Shown: positions 9,294 through 18,890, counted from the stretch's first letter. The stretch is 64,000 nt of DNA from Croceicoccus sp. YJ47 (GCF_016745095.1 NZ_CP067087.1:372001-436000); one strand, 5' to 3'. The notes: generated by a model not told the origin, from the letters alone. Numbers and translations: made by a program.

Positions 9294-9761
9294 ATGGATG
9301 AAAACACGCTCGATCCGCTGCACCCGAACATGATCAAGGTGTTGCGGGTGCGCGCGATCTTGATGATCGTGCCGCTGGCCGTCGCGGCGATTGGCGCGGA
9401 GATTGCCGCCCCGCTGCCCACAGGCGCGATCATTGCGCCGGTCGCGCTCCTGCTGCTTGGCTTTGTCGCGGTGATGCCGCGCCGCCGCTACCGGCGCATG
9501 GGCTACCGCCTGACGCGCGACCGGTTGCGCGTGGTGCGCGGATGGTGGAACCGGCGCGATACGGTGGTTCCCTTTGGCAGGGTGCAGCATATCGACGTCA
9601 ATGCGGAGGCGATCGAGCGGCTGTTCGGGCTCGCCACGCTGGTGGTGCATACGGCGGGCACGCATAATGCATCGGTCGCGCTGCCGGGGCTCCGCCACGA
9701 CGATGCGCTCGCCATGCGGGAAACGATCCGCGCCTTCATCGCCGACGGCGAAGCGGGATGA
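9294..9761 (+). CDS. PH domain-containing membrane protein (YdbS-like)
   Basis: A 155-residue protein of the bacterial PH domain (bPH2, formerly DUF304) group. Two hydrophobic segments near residues 20-65 are followed by the PH-like block: YRLTRDRLRVVRGWWNRR, then VVPFGRVQHIDVN and ERLFGLATLVVHTAG. The stop overlaps the start of the next, larger PH-domain gene (ATGA). Such pairs resemble Bacillus YdbS and YdbT, which are implicated in resistance to certain bacteriocins. Whether these proteins do the same is unknown. Confidence 0.82.
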   Translation: MDENTLDPLHPNMIKVLRVRAILMIVPLAVAAIGAEIAAPLPTGAIIAPVALLLLGFVAVMPRRRYRRMGYRLTRDRLRVVRGWWNRRDTVVPFGRVQHIDVNAEAIERLFGLATLVVHTAGTHNASVALPGLRHDDALAMRETIRAFIADGEAG

Positions 9762-11296
9762 GCGATGGGGCCGACGACGGCGCGCTGATGCGCACGCATC
9801 CCTATGGCATTGCCGTGCGCGCGGCGAAGGGCGTGTGGCAGGGCGCGCTCGGCATCGCGGCGCTGGCATTCGGCGCGCTGCGCGAGGATGTGCCCGACTG
9901 GGTCATCTGGATCGCGCCGGTCATCGTCGTGATCGCGGTCGTCGGCGGCGCATGGATTTCCTGGCGGCAGCTTGGCTATCGCGTGGGGACAGACGATATT
10001 CGTGTCGAACGCGGGCTTATCAATAAAGAGGCGCGGTCCATCCCCTACGACCGGATACAGGACGTCAGCCTGTCGGAAACGCTGCTTTCGCGCCTGTTCG
10101 GGCTGGTCGAGGTGCAGTTCGAGACCGGTGCCGGCGGCAAGGAGGAGGTCACCCTCGCCTATGTCACCGCGGCAGAAGGCGCACGATTGCGCGAGCAGGT
10201 CCGCGATGCCCGCGCGCGCGTGTCCGGGGATGGCGGCCCGGCACGGGATCGGGGCGGCGATGGCACGGACGGCGCATCGCCGCCCACCGCAACCGAATCG
10301 GCGCAGACTGTTTTCGCCATGGACAACAGGCGGCTCGTCACCTTCGGCGCGTTCGAATTCTCACTTCTCGTCTTCGCGGTCCTGGCCGCCGGGTTTCAAC
10401 AGTTCGAATTCCTGCTCTCCCCCCTGATATGGGATGACAGCTTCTGGAAGGAACTCATTGGGCAGCAAGGGGAATATGTTGCCGCAGCGGGCGTCGCGCT
10501 GGCCGTTGCGGGCGCGGTGCTCGGGCTGGGGACGTTGCTGCTCGTCGGGTTCGTGACCGGTCTCGTTCGCACGATCCTTCGCGATTACCGCTTCCTCCTC
10601 GAACGCACGGAGAAGGGATTTCGCCGCCGCCGCGGGCTTCTCACGCGCAGCGACGTGGTCATGCCGCTGCACCGCGTGCAGGCCGCAATCATCGGCACCG
10701 GCGTGATCCGGCGTCTCCTTGGCTGGCACGGATTGTCCTTCGTCAGCCTGGCGAGCGACAAATCGGACGCGAGCCATGTCGTCGCGCCCTTTGCCACAAT
10801 GGCGGAAATCGCCCGGATCGTCGCAATCACCGGCATCGACCTGCCCGATGCGGCGACGCGCTGGCACAGGCCGGATGCGCGGTACTTCACCGATGCGGCG
10901 CTGATCGGCGCGGTTCCGCTGTTGTTGATCGCGGTGGGGCTGGCGGTTTCGCCGTACTGGCCCTTTGCCGCGATTCCGGTGCTTGTCGCCGGGCTGATCG
11001 CGGCGTCACGCTGGCTGCAATGGCGGCGGCATCGCCATGCGCTCGACGAGGCGACATTGTTCGGACAGGTGGGCCTGCTCTCCCCCGAACTCACCGCCGC
11101 GCCCCGGATACGCCTGCACAGCGTGGAAATCGCACAGGGTCCGCTGGCCCGGATGCGCGGCTATGCGCGTCTGCATTTCGGGCTGGCGGGCGGGAAGTTC
11201 GCGATTGCCGGCATCAGGCTCGACGAGGCGCGAGCGGTCCGCGCCCGCGTGCTCGACCATATTGCTGCGGTCGATTTTGCGCGCCTGCCGCGATAG
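9758..11296 (+). CDS. PH domain-containing membrane protein (YdbT-like)
   Basis: A 512-residue integral membrane protein with repeated bPH2 units. The first (about residues 75-140) includes DRIQDVSLSETLLSRLFGL. The second includes VMPLHRVQAAIIGTGVIRRL, and a weaker third has LHSVEIAQGPLARMRGYAR. Hydrophobic helix pairs separate the units, and a low-complexity linker lies near residues 150-185. It overlaps the preceding YdbS-like gene by four bases, so the two probably form a complex. The function of YdbS/YdbT proteins is poorly defined; envelope stress or antimicrobial-peptide tolerance is a family-based guess. Confidence 0.82.
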   Translation: MSDGADDGALMRTHPYGIAVRAAKGVWQGALGIAALAFGALREDVPDWVIWIAPVIVVIAVVGGAWISWRQLGYRVGTDDIRVERGLINKEARSIPYDRIQDVSLSETLLSRLFGLVEVQFETGAGGKEEVTLAYVTAAEGARLREQVRDARARVSGDGGPARDRGGDGTDGASPPTATESAQTVFAMDNRRLVTFGAFEFSLLVFAVLAAGFQQFEFLLSPLIWDDSFWKELIGQQGEYVAAAGVALAVAGAVLGLGTLLLVGFVTGLVRTILRDYRFLLERTEKGFRRRRGLLTRSDVVMPLHRVQAAIIGTGVIRRLLGWHGLSFVSLASDKSDASHVVAPFATMAEIARIVAITGIDLPDAATRWHRPDARYFTDAALIGAVPLLLIAVGLAVSPYWPFAAIPVLVAGLIAASRWLQWRRHRHALDEATLFGQVGLLSPELTAAPRIRLHSVEIAQGPLARMRGYARLHFGLAGGKFAIAGIRLDEARAVRARVLDHIAAVDFARLPR

Positions 11297-11299
11297 TCC

Positions 11300-12208
11300 T
11301 CACATCCCCGCATTGCCCGCGACGAGACAGGCCAGCGCCATCAGCAACCCGGCAAACCGGTTCGAACGGAACTTGGCCAGCGGATCGGCCGGATCGGCGG
11401 GCCGCAACGTCCCGATCTGCCAGATGAGATGCAGCGCCATCGGCAGCAGCGCCAAAAGCGCCAGCCAGTGTTCCCGCAGCAACCAGAACGCCGCCGCCCA
11501 GAACACCATCGCCGCAAGGTAGAAGCCCGCCACCCCGCCGCGCACCCGTCCGCCCAATGCCCGCGCGCTCGACCGCACGCCGACCAGCGCGTCATCCTCG
11601 ATATCCTGCAACGCATAGATCGTGTCATAGCCGATGACCCAGCAGATCGCCCCGGCGTAAAGCGCAGCCAGCACGCCCCACTGCGGCAGGCCGATCTCCA
11701 CCCAGCCGACCAGCGCGCCCCAGCTGAACACCATGCCCAGCCACGCCTGCGGCCACCAGGTGATGCGCTTCATCAACGGATAGGCGGCCACCGGCAGAAT
11801 GCTGGCCAGCGCGACGAGCTGTGCCTGCAACCGCAATTGCAGCAGCACGATCAACCCGACAATGCACAGCACCCCCAGCCACAGCAGCGCCCGCATCGCG
11901 GACACCGCCCCGCTGGCGAGCGGGCGGGTCGCGGTGCGCGCGATCTGCCGGTCGAGATCGCGGTCGAGAAAATCATTCCAGACACAGCCCGCCCCGCGCA
12001 TCGCGATCGACCCGAGCAGCAGCCAGAGCAGCAGCGGCCAGCGGTCCACCCCGCCCGCCAGCAACACCCCCCACGCGCAGGGCCAGAACAGCAGCCACCA
12101 GCCGATCGGCCGATCGAACCGGGCAAGCAGCGCATAGGGCCGCGCCGGCGCGGGGAGCCAGGCGACGAGGCCGCGATGTTGCGTGTCGGGCGTTGCGGTC
12201 ACATCCAT
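11300..12208 (-). CDS. ubiA: 4-hydroxybenzoate polyprenyltransferase UbiA
   Basis: Attaches the polyprenyl tail to 4-hydroxybenzoate in ubiquinone synthesis, in the inner membrane. The 302-residue polytopic protein has both Asp-rich motifs of the family: NDFLDRDLDRQIARTATRPL near residue 80 and YDTIYALQDIEDD near residue 200. Nine hydrophobic helices are plausible. It is convergent with the YdbT-like gene, leaving only three bases between the stops, and divergent from rsmE. Similar motifs occur in heme o synthase, but the sequence around the first motif matches UbiA better, and CtaB is found separately at 37.5 kb. Confidence 0.93.
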   Translation of the reverse strand: MDVTATPDTQHRGLVAWLPAPARPYALLARFDRPIGWWLLFWPCAWGVLLAGGVDRWPLLLWLLLGSIAMRGAGCVWNDFLDRDLDRQIARTATRPLASGAVSAMRALLWLGVLCIVGLIVLLQLRLQAQLVALASILPVAAYPLMKRITWWPQAWLGMVFSWGALVGWVEIGLPQWGVLAALYAGAICWVIGYDTIYALQDIEDDALVGVRSSARALGGRVRGGVAGFYLAAMVFWAAAFWLLREHWLALLALLPMALHLIWQIGTLRPADPADPLAKFRSNRFAGLLMALACLVAGNAGM

Positions 12209-12262
12209 GTCAGCGTGCTAGCGTCTTTTCGCGGCGATGCGAAGCGGCTAGACGCTGGCCCC

Positions 12263-13027
12263 ATGCCCGCAACCCCCGCCTGGCCGCCGCGCAGCGCCCC
12301 CCGCCTTTTCGTGCCCCACCCCCTATCGCCGGGGCAGGACATCCGGATCGAGGGCAATGCCGCGCATTACCTCGCCCGCGTGATGCGCGTGGGGACAGGC
12401 GACGCGGTGATGCTGTGCGACGATGCGACCGGCGAATGGGCCGCCCGCGTGACCGACGTGGGCAAGCGTTCGGTGACCGCCGAAATCGTCGAACACATGC
12501 GCCCCCGCGAAACCGTGCCGGATTTCACGCTGTGCGCCGCGCTGCTGAAAAAACCGCGCTTCGATCAGGTGCTGGAAAAGGCGACGGAACTGGGCGTGCG
12601 GCGGATCCAGCCGGTCGTGACGCGGCGCTGCGTCGCCGATGCGCTCAACCTCGATCGCGCGCGCACCATCGTGACGGAGGCGGCTGAACAATGCGCGCGC
12701 ACCGCCCTGCCCGAACTGTGCGAGCCGGTGCCGCTCGCCGCGTTGCTGCGCGACTGGCCCGATGACCGGGCGTTGTATTTCGCGGATGAAACGGGCGGAG
12801 CCGCGGCGGCGGCGGAATTTGCGCGCGGCCCGCGAACCGCCGCCCTGCTGACCGGACCGGAGGGCGGCTTCGACGATGCCGAACGCGACGCGATCCGGGC
12901 CGTAGAGTCTGCGCGCGCGATCACGCTCGGCCCCCGTATCCTGCGCGGGGAAACCGCGACCTTTGCCGCGACGGCGCTGTGGATGGGGATTGCGGGCGAC
13001 TGGGCGGCGGACACGCCCGTTCCATAA
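12263..13027 (+). CDS. rsmE: 16S rRNA (uracil-1498-N3)-methyltransferase RsmE
   Basis: Methylates U1498 of 16S rRNA using S-adenosylmethionine. The 254-residue protein has an N-terminal PUA-like part (RLFVPHPLSPG, then HYLARVMRVGTGD). A SPOUT domain follows, with KKPRFDQVLEKATELGVRRI, the knot motif LLTGPEGGF, and LGPRILRGETA near the C-terminus. The long frame extending upstream is antisense to ubiA, so the start is set at MPATPAWPPRSAP, 54 bases beyond the ubiA start. It is followed by gshA on the same strand. Confidence 0.93.
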   Translation: MPATPAWPPRSAPRLFVPHPLSPGQDIRIEGNAAHYLARVMRVGTGDAVMLCDDATGEWAARVTDVGKRSVTAEIVEHMRPRETVPDFTLCAALLKKPRFDQVLEKATELGVRRIQPVVTRRCVADALNLDRARTIVTEAAEQCARTALPELCEPVPLAALLRDWPDDRALYFADETGGAAAAAEFARGPRTAALLTGPEGGFDDAERDAIRAVESARAITLGPRILRGETATFAATALWMGIAGDWAADTPVP

Positions 13028-13071
13028 AATTGCGCTGGCATCGCGGGGCGCGGCGTCCTAACGCGCAGGGC

Positions 13072-14445
13072 ATGAGTACGCGCAAAACCTCTGCCCAAGC
13101 CGCGCCGGTCATCGAGAGCCGCGACGCCCTGATCCGCCCGATGGCCGACGGGGAAAAGCCGCCCGAAAACTGGCGCATCGGCACCGAACATGAAAAGCTG
13201 GTGTACAAACGCGGCGATCACCACGCGCCCAGCTATGACGAGCCGGGCGGCATTCGCGACATTCTCATGGGGCTGACCGAATTCGGATGGTCGCCGGTGG
13301 AGGAGAACGGCAAGGTCATCGCCATGTCCGGCCCCGACGGCACGGTCAGCCTGGAACCTGCGGGACAGCTCGAACTGTCGGGTGCGCCGCTTGAAAACCT
13401 GCACGAAACCTGCGCCGAAACCGGGCGCCACCTCGAACAGGTGAAGGCGATCGGCGAACGTTTCGGCGTGGGTTTCCTCGGCGCCGGCATGTGGCCGGAC
13501 AAGACGCGCGAGGAACTCCCCATGATGCCGAAGGGGCGGTACGACATCATGCGCCGCCACATGCCGCGCGTCGGCAATCTCGGTCTCGACATGATGCTGC
13601 GCACCTGCACGATACAGGTGAACCTCGATTACGAGAGCGAGGCCGACATGGTGGCCAAGTTCCGCGTCGGGCTGGCGCTGCAACCGCTGGCGACCGCATT
13701 GTTCGCCAATTCGCCGTTTCTGGAGGGCAAGCCGAACGGTTTCCTCTCCTATCGCAGCCATATCTGGTCCGACACCGATCCGCACCGCACCGGCATGCTG
13801 CCCTTCGTGTTCGAGGATGGCTTCGGGTACGAACGCTATGCCGATTACATGCTCGACGTGCCGATGTATTTCGTGTTTCGCGACGGGAAATATATCGACG
13901 CGGCGGGCCATTCGTTTCGCGATTTCCTCGACGGCAAACTGTCCGTCCTGCCCGGCGAAAAACCGACCGCCGCCGATTGGGAGGACCACATGTCCACCGC
14001 CTTTCCCGAGGTGCGGCTGAAAAGCTTCCTCGAAATGCGGGGGGCCGACGGGGGACCGTGGAACCGGATCTGTGCGCTTCCGGCGCTCTGGGTGGGGATC
14101 CTTTACGACCGGACCGCGCTCGCCGCGGCGTGGGATCTGGTCAAGGGCTGGACCATGGCCGAGCGTGAGGAACTGCGCGACGCGGTGCCGAAAATGGGGC
14201 TGACCGCGCCCTTGCCGGGGGGCGGCACGCTGCGCGACATCGCGGGCGAGGTGCTATCCATCGCGCGGGCCGGATTGTCCGCACGCGACCGCCGCAATGC
14301 GAGCGGGGACAACGAAACGGGCTTTCTCGAACCGCTGGACGAGGTGGTGCGCAGCGGAAAGACGCTCGCCGACAAATGCCTCGACCTGTATCACGGCGAG
14401 TGGAACGGCGACGTGTCGCGCATCTACGGCGCGAAGAGCTTCTGA
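13072..14445 (+). CDS. gshA: Glutamate-cysteine ligase (plant/alphaproteobacterial type)
   Basis: Catalyses ATP-dependent joining of glutamate and cysteine, the first step of glutathione synthesis. The 457-residue protein belongs to the GCS2 group found in plants and alphaproteobacteria. It shows ENWRIGTEHEKLVY, SLEPAGQLELSGAP, MPKGRYDIMRRHMP and LRTCTIQVNLDYESE in the expected order. The start MSTRKTSAQAAP lies 45 bases after rsmE. A strong hairpin follows the stop. No gshB occurs in the window. Confidence 0.95.
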   Translation: MSTRKTSAQAAPVIESRDALIRPMADGEKPPENWRIGTEHEKLVYKRGDHHAPSYDEPGGIRDILMGLTEFGWSPVEENGKVIAMSGPDGTVSLEPAGQLELSGAPLENLHETCAETGRHLEQVKAIGERFGVGFLGAGMWPDKTREELPMMPKGRYDIMRRHMPRVGNLGLDMMLRTCTIQVNLDYESEADMVAKFRVGLALQPLATALFANSPFLEGKPNGFLSYRSHIWSDTDPHRTGMLPFVFEDGFGYERYADYMLDVPMYFVFRDGKYIDAAGHSFRDFLDGKLSVLPGEKPTAADWEDHMSTAFPEVRLKSFLEMRGADGGPWNRICALPALWVGILYDRTALAAAWDLVKGWTMAEREELRDAVPKMGLTAPLPGGGTLRDIAGEVLSIARAGLSARDRRNASGDNETGFLEPLDEVVRSGKTLADKCLDLYHGEWNGDVSRIYGAKSF

Positions 14446-14451
14446 TCATGG

Positions 14452-14478
14452 CGCGTCCGGCGCGACACGCCGGACGCG
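14452..14478. terminator. Bidirectional hairpin between gshA and bamB
   Basis: An 11-base-pair perfect inverted repeat (CGCGTCCGGCG / CGCCGGACGCG) with a five-base loop sits between two convergent stop codons. There is no clear T-run, so it may act in Rho-independent termination in both directions only weakly or as an mRNA-end stabiliser. Confidence 0.55.
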
Positions 14479-14487
14479 GACCATGGC

Positions 14488-15861
14488 TTAGCGAAAGGCG
14501 GTGATCCGCCCGCTTTCGTCCAGCACGTAAAGCGTGTTGTTCGCGACCACCGGGGCCAGCGATACGCCGGCGTTGAGTTCCGCAACCCTTGTCGCCTCGC
14601 CATCGGCGGCATTCACGGCCCATAGCTCGCCGCGCGAATTCGCAATCCACAACCGCTCCCCCGCGAGCACCGGCCCGGACCAGAAGATCTCGCCTTCCTT
14701 GTTCTTCGGCTTGCGATAATGGGCAAGCTGCGCGATCCAGCGGACCTTGCCGGTCGCGCGGCTGATCGCCAACATCCGCGCATCGTCGGTAAGCGTGAAG
14801 ATCCAGTCGCCCGCAACCGCAGGCGTCGAAATCCCCGCGAGGTTGAGCTCCCAGATACGCTGCCCGGTGACGAGCTCGTAAGCCGCCATGCGCCCGCCCT
14901 GGCCCAGCGCATAGACGCGGCCCGAATCGATGATCGGATCGGCGTCGATGTCGGTCAGCGTGCCGACGGATGTCGAAATGCTGGTCCGCGAAAGCGCGTC
15001 GGCCCACAGGTTGCGCCCGTTTTCATAGCGATAGGCGATCAGCTCTCCCGAGGAATAGCCCGCGATCACCGTGCCCTGCCCCGCCGCGGGCGCCGCCACG
15101 CCGAACACGCCCGACTGGCCCGAAGAGCCTGCCTCGGTCCAGTTCTGCGACCCGTCCTGCGAATCCAGCGCATAGATCCGGTTGTCCTGCGTCATCACGA
15201 ACACCTCGCCGAACGCGAGCGTGGGCGCCCCGCGCAGCGGCGAATTCAGGTTCACGCGCCAGATTTCGGCACCCGTCTGCGCGTCGAGCGCGGCAACCTC
15301 GCCAAGGCCCGTGGTCGCATAGACGCGCCCTTCACCATAGCTGACCCCGCCGCCGAACAGCGAATTGCTGCCCGCGCCTTCGGATTCGAGCGAATGCTGC
15401 CACAGGCGCGCGCCGGTATCCGCATCGAACGCCTGCACCGTTCCCGCCGTGTCATAGACGAACATGATGCCATTGCCGATGACCGGCGACGCGGCCAGCC
15501 GGCGGCGCGTATTGCCCCCGGCAATATCGACCGACCAGGCCCGGCTCGGCGAAGCGGACAGCGCGAGATGGCCGTAGCTTTTCGAGGCCGATCCGCCTGC
15601 CTGCGCCCATTCGGCGTTCACCTGCTGCGCCGGGAGCACGACCGGCACGTTGGCCAGCGCCGGGTCCACCTTCGCGCCGCTCTCGATCTTGGACAGGATC
15701 GGGGTGCGATTGCCGACCGTCGGCGTGGTTTCGGGGTCGCCCTTGTCAAAAACGCTGCACGCGCCGAGCGAGACGGCAAGCACGGCCATCGCCGCACCGC
15801 GCAGCAAACCTGCGCCGCGCCGGCGGGTCGATGTCGGAAAATATGTGTTCAAAACCTGCAT
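14488..15861 (-). CDS. bamB: Outer-membrane assembly lipoprotein BamB (PQQ-like beta-propeller)
   Basis: A 457-residue lipoprotein; the lipobox Cys35 is in LAVSLGAC. It consists of beta-propeller repeats such as GTVQAFDADTGARLWQHSL, GEVAALDAQTGAEIWRVNL and RIYALDSQDGSQNWTE. BamB is a scaffold of the BAM complex, which folds beta-barrel proteins into the outer membrane. Its first 13 bases overlap the end of the TPR gene. YfgM-like plus BamB adjacency is common in proteobacteria and supports the call. PQQ-dehydrogenase function is unlikely because catalytic and cofactor-binding residues of those enzymes are absent. Confidence 0.9.
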   Translation of the reverse strand: MQVLNTYFPTSTRRRGAGLLRGAAMAVLAVSLGACSVFDKGDPETTPTVGNRTPILSKIESGAKVDPALANVPVVLPAQQVNAEWAQAGGSASKSYGHLALSASPSRAWSVDIAGGNTRRRLAASPVIGNGIMFVYDTAGTVQAFDADTGARLWQHSLESEGAGSNSLFGGGVSYGEGRVYATTGLGEVAALDAQTGAEIWRVNLNSPLRGAPTLAFGEVFVMTQDNRIYALDSQDGSQNWTEAGSSGQSGVFGVAAPAAGQGTVIAGYSSGELIAYRYENGRNLWADALSRTSISTSVGTLTDIDADPIIDSGRVYALGQGGRMAAYELVTGQRIWELNLAGISTPAVAGDWIFTLTDDARMLAISRATGKVRWIAQLAHYRKPKNKEGEIFWSGPVLAGERLWIANSRGELWAVNAADGEATRVAELNAGVSLAPVVANNTLYVLDESGRITAFR

Positions 15862-16655
15862 CCGATCCTCTTACGGCCGCGCCTTGCGGCGCTGCCTTGT
15901 ATGATATCCTCGACGACCTGCTGCGGATCGTCGACCGCGTCGGTGCCCAGCACGCCGGCCATCTGCCGCGCGCGGGCACGCAGCGATTGCGGCACGTCGT
16001 CCTCGCGCGCGATCTGCGCGAACATGGCGCCAGCCTCGTCCTCGTTGCCCTGCTTGATCTGTGCCATGGCGACCAGCTCGCCCGCGCTGCCGAAGAACGG
16101 ATTGCCGGGCGCCGCGATCGGGCCCAGCCGCGCGATCACATCGGCAGGTTCCATCGCGTCGAAATTAGCCGAAACCGCCCGCAGCCGCGCAAGATCGCGC
16201 AAGGCTTCGGGGGCATCGGCATCGTCGGCAACGAGGTCGAACAGTCGCGTCGCCTCCGCCGCATCGCCCTGTTCAAGCGCGATGCCCGCCGCCGCCATGC
16301 GGGCAGGCGTGCGATAGCCCGCAATGTCGGACTCCAGCAACGGGGCAAGCCGCTCGCTCGCCTCGTCAAGCCGATTCGCATCGATGCGATCCATCGCGAG
16401 CGTCAGTTCGACCGCATCGGCCTCCGCCTCCGCGACTTGGCGCCCGTGCCACCAGACGTAGCCGCCCAGCCCGATAATCACCAGAACCGCGACGATGAGC
16501 GCCGGCACGCCATAGCGGCGCATCGCGCTCTGCATCCGGTCCTGCCGCACGGCTTCGTCCACCTCGCGGCGGAACACGTCTTCCTGCGCCTTTTCCTGGC
16601 GGGCGAGGGCCTGCTGCCGGTCTTCGGGGGTTTTCGGGCGAAGCGCCAAGTTCAT
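15849..16655 (-). CDS. Membrane-anchored TPR-like protein (YfgM/DUF2133 type)
   Basis: A 268-residue protein with a cytoplasmic N-terminus, one transmembrane helix (about 48-68, GVPALIVAVLVIIGLGGYVW) and a periplasmic alpha-helical domain of TPR-like repeats. Its architecture matches YfgM, which sits at the Sec translocon with the chaperone PpiD. It is upstream of bamB with a 13-base overlap, so the two are co-translated and an envelope-biogenesis role is likely. The C-terminus ends in a basic tail, RRGRKRIGCRF, beyond the repeats. Confidence 0.82.
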   Translation of the reverse strand: MNLALRPKTPEDRQQALARQEKAQEDVFRREVDEAVRQDRMQSAMRRYGVPALIVAVLVIIGLGGYVWWHGRQVAEAEADAVELTLAMDRIDANRLDEASERLAPLLESDIAGYRTPARMAAAGIALEQGDAAEATRLFDLVADDADAPEALRDLARLRAVSANFDAMEPADVIARLGPIAAPGNPFFGSAGELVAMAQIKQGNEDEAGAMFAQIAREDDVPQSLRARARQMAGVLGTDAVDDPQQVVEDIIQGSAARRGRKRIGCRF

Positions 16656-16801
16656 TGCCTTTCATGCGGTCGGTTCGCGCGGGGTCTAGGCGGCGCGACA
16701 GGGCTTTTCAATCGCCAATCCCTCTCGCCCATCCGGCCCCTGCATAGAGCGGTTAGCCCCTGAACCCGCGATGAAAGGGCAAACCGCCGCCGCGGCGCCG
16801 C

Positions 16802-17896
16802 TCAATCGAGATGCGGGATGTCGAGCAGCCCGGCGATCAGCGCGTGATACCCCGCGGGATCGGCGCGTTCCTTGCCATAAGACGCATTGGCCGCGCCCGC
16901 CTCCGCCGCATTGTCGCCCGCGACCATACGGGACAGCGCATCACGCAGGCCGTCGCCACCCTTTGCCCCGACAAGCCCGAACCGGCTTTCGGGCGGCAGC
17001 AGTTCGGACAACGCCCGCGGCCCGCGCACGAGCACGGCGGAACCGGCCGCCATCGCCTCGGCCATGCCCACCGGCACCCCGCCGTCCGACGCGCACAGGA
17101 CAACGTCGTAAAGGCCAGCGAAATCGGACGGCCCCGCAACCCTGTCGGTGGTCAGCACGCGGTCCTGCATCGCATCGGCCTCCGCCCGCGCGACGAGCGG
17201 CGCCGTCTCCTCGCGCGTCCCGAACAGCACCAGCCGCCAGTGATCCGCCATTTGCGGCAGCGCCCCCAGCACCGCATCGGCCACCGGCGCGACATCGCAT
17301 GCCCGCGCCGCGATCCACCGTTCCGCCCCCCGTTTTACCAGCCGGGGCATCGCATCGGGGCGCGGTTTCGCGCGCGGCGCCGACGGGAACAGCGGGGGCA
17401 GGATCTGCAGGCTGCCCGCAGGGGGCGACCAGGCGCGCGCGAATTCGGCCGCGCTGTCCATGGTCGGCACCACGATCGCGGGCGTTCGGGCAAAAGCGAG
17501 GCGCCTGCGAAAATCGTGCAGCATCCCGCCGGCGAACCCGGCCACCCCGTCGTGCAGATGGAGCAGCGGCGGCAGGCCTAGCTGCCCGGCGAAAAACGTA
17601 TGCGCCATGACCGGGTTCAACGCCCTGTCGCCATGCGTCACGACGAGATCGTAGCCGCGCATCGCCCGCGCCATCCGCGACAGCCGACCCAGCCCCGCAA
17701 CACCCGAAAGCACAGGGAAATCAGGGCGGTAAAGCTGCAACCTCGACGCCGTATCATCATCGGCGAAAGGCGAATGGTTCTGCATCTTGGGCGGGAGGCC
17801 GCGGATCAACCGCGCCGACCACGCCATCGCATCGGCATCGATACCCAGGTGCAGCAGCTTGCGCACCTTGAAAACCTTGATCTTCTTCTTCGCCAT
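16802..17896 (-). CDS. GT-B fold glycosyltransferase (family 4-like)
   Basis: A 364-residue soluble protein. The N-terminal half has Rossmann-like segments (RGYDLVVTHGDRALNPV; LLHLHDGVAGFAGG). The C-terminal half has the nucleotide-sugar site typical of GT4 enzymes, VLCASDGGVPVGMAEAMAAG followed by SAVLVRGPRALSELLP. Donor and acceptor are unknown; lipid or polysaccharide glycosylation is a general inference. The start MAKKKIKVFKVRKL is seven bases beyond the stop of the upstream alpha/beta hydrolase, so the pair is probably an operon. No other polysaccharide genes are nearby. Confidence 0.75.
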   Translation of the reverse strand: MAKKKIKVFKVRKLLHLGIDADAMAWSARLIRGLPPKMQNHSPFADDDTASRLQLYRPDFPVLSGVAGLGRLSRMARAMRGYDLVVTHGDRALNPVMAHTFFAGQLGLPPLLHLHDGVAGFAGGMLHDFRRRLAFARTPAIVVPTMDSAAEFARAWSPPAGSLQILPPLFPSAPRAKPRPDAMPRLVKRGAERWIAARACDVAPVADAVLGALPQMADHWRLVLFGTREETAPLVARAEADAMQDRVLTTDRVAGPSDFAGLYDVVLCASDGGVPVGMAEAMAAGSAVLVRGPRALSELLPPESRFGLVGAKGGDGLRDALSRMVAGDNAAEAGAANASYGKERADPAGYHALIAGLLDIPHLD

Positions 17897-17903
17897 GACA
17901 GGA

Positions 17904-18890
17904 TCAGCCCGTTCGTTGCAGCAGCGCGGCGATGGCCTCGCGCGACTGCGGTTCGTCGAGCGTGGGCGCATGGCCGGTTCGCGGCACGGTGACAAGCGCA
18001 ACCTCGGGCCAACGCTCCGCCATCTTCGCGGCGGTTGCGGGCGAAAGCAGGTCCGAATTCTCCCCGCGCAGCACGAGCACGGGCCGCCCCGAAAGCGCGT
18101 CGAATCCGGGCCAGAGCGAAACGGGCGCCGGCGCGTCATCCTCCGACCGGTCATCATCGCGGGCAAAGGCATCGGCGATGCGGGAATCGTAATCGAACCC
18201 GATCCGCCCGTTATTGCCCATCACCATCAATCGTTTCGCATGGGCCAGCCATTCGTCGAGGCCCCAGTCGGGATAGCATTCGCCCTGGCTTTCCTGCAAC
18301 GCGCGGGCCGCGTGCATCCATGTCGGATAATTGCGCCCCTGCCCGACATATCCAGCGATGCGGTCAAGTCCCGCCTGCTCGATCTCCGGTCCGATATCAT
18401 TGAGCACGGCGCCCGCGACCTGTTCCGGTTGGCTCAGCGCGTAAAGCATGGTCACGATCCCGCCGAGCGAGGTGCCGATGAACACCGCGCGCGCGATCCC
18501 TTCCTGTGCGAACAGTCCGGCGATGTCTTGCGCGTAGGTGACGGGGGTGTAGCTCGCCGCATCGCGCGGTTGTTCGCTCAACCCCCGGCCCCGCAATTCG
18601 GCGACGAGCACGCGGCGGTCCTCCGCAAGCGTTTCGGCAAGCGATTCGAAATCGCGCGCATTCCGGGTCAGCCCCGGAATGCAGAGCGCAGGCAGCGCGT
18701 CCGATCCCTCCGGCCCCTCGTAATCGCGGTAGTGGAGTTGCAGGCCATCATCGCTTTCCCAGAACCTGTCGATATAGGGCGCCGCCCTGCCCGGATCGCT
18801 CGCCGGCTCGGTCTGGGTTTCGCGTGTGTCGCGCGGGGTGTCGGTCAATTTCGTATCCTGATCGTCGTGGGCGGGGCGGTGGGCAGCCAT
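17904..18890 (-). CDS. Alpha/beta hydrolase
   Basis: A 328-residue alpha/beta-hydrolase fold protein. The nucleophile elbow is FIGTSLGGIV (Ser), the acid is probably in LRGENSDLLSP, and the catalytic His is in VPRTGHAPTLDEP. The oxyanion segment CIPGLTRNARDFE and the strand ELRGRGLSEQ are also present. A charged, low-complexity N-terminal stretch precedes the domain from about residue 50. The start at MAAHRPAHDD is uncertain. Ester or epoxide substrates cannot be told apart from the sequence. It is divergent from selO, with a 65-base shared promoter region. Confidence 0.8.
   Translation of the reverse strand: MAAHRPAHDDQDTKLTDTPRDTRETQTEPASDPGRAAPYIDRFWESDDGLQLHYRDYEGPEGSDALPALCIPGLTRNARDFESLAETLAEDRRVLVAELRGRGLSEQPRDAASYTPVTYAQDIAGLFAQEGIARAVFIGTSLGGIVTMLYALSQPEQVAGAVLNDIGPEIEQAGLDRIAGYVGQGRNYPTWMHAARALQESQGECYPDWGLDEWLAHAKRLMVMGNNGRIGFDYDSRIADAFARDDDRSEDDAPAPVSLWPGFDALSGRPVLVLRGENSDLLSPATAAKMAERWPEVALVTVPRTGHAPTLDEPQSREAIAALLQRTG

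Noticed and set aside
5742-9869. A 1375-codon open frame on the minus strand across smc
   Set aside because: High-GC shadow of smc. The translation is Arg/Gly/Ala-rich with no domain, while the plus strand encodes a textbook SMC.
11429-12262. N-terminal extension of the rsmE frame
   Set aside because: Lies antisense to ubiA; the RsmE family begins at ATG 12263.
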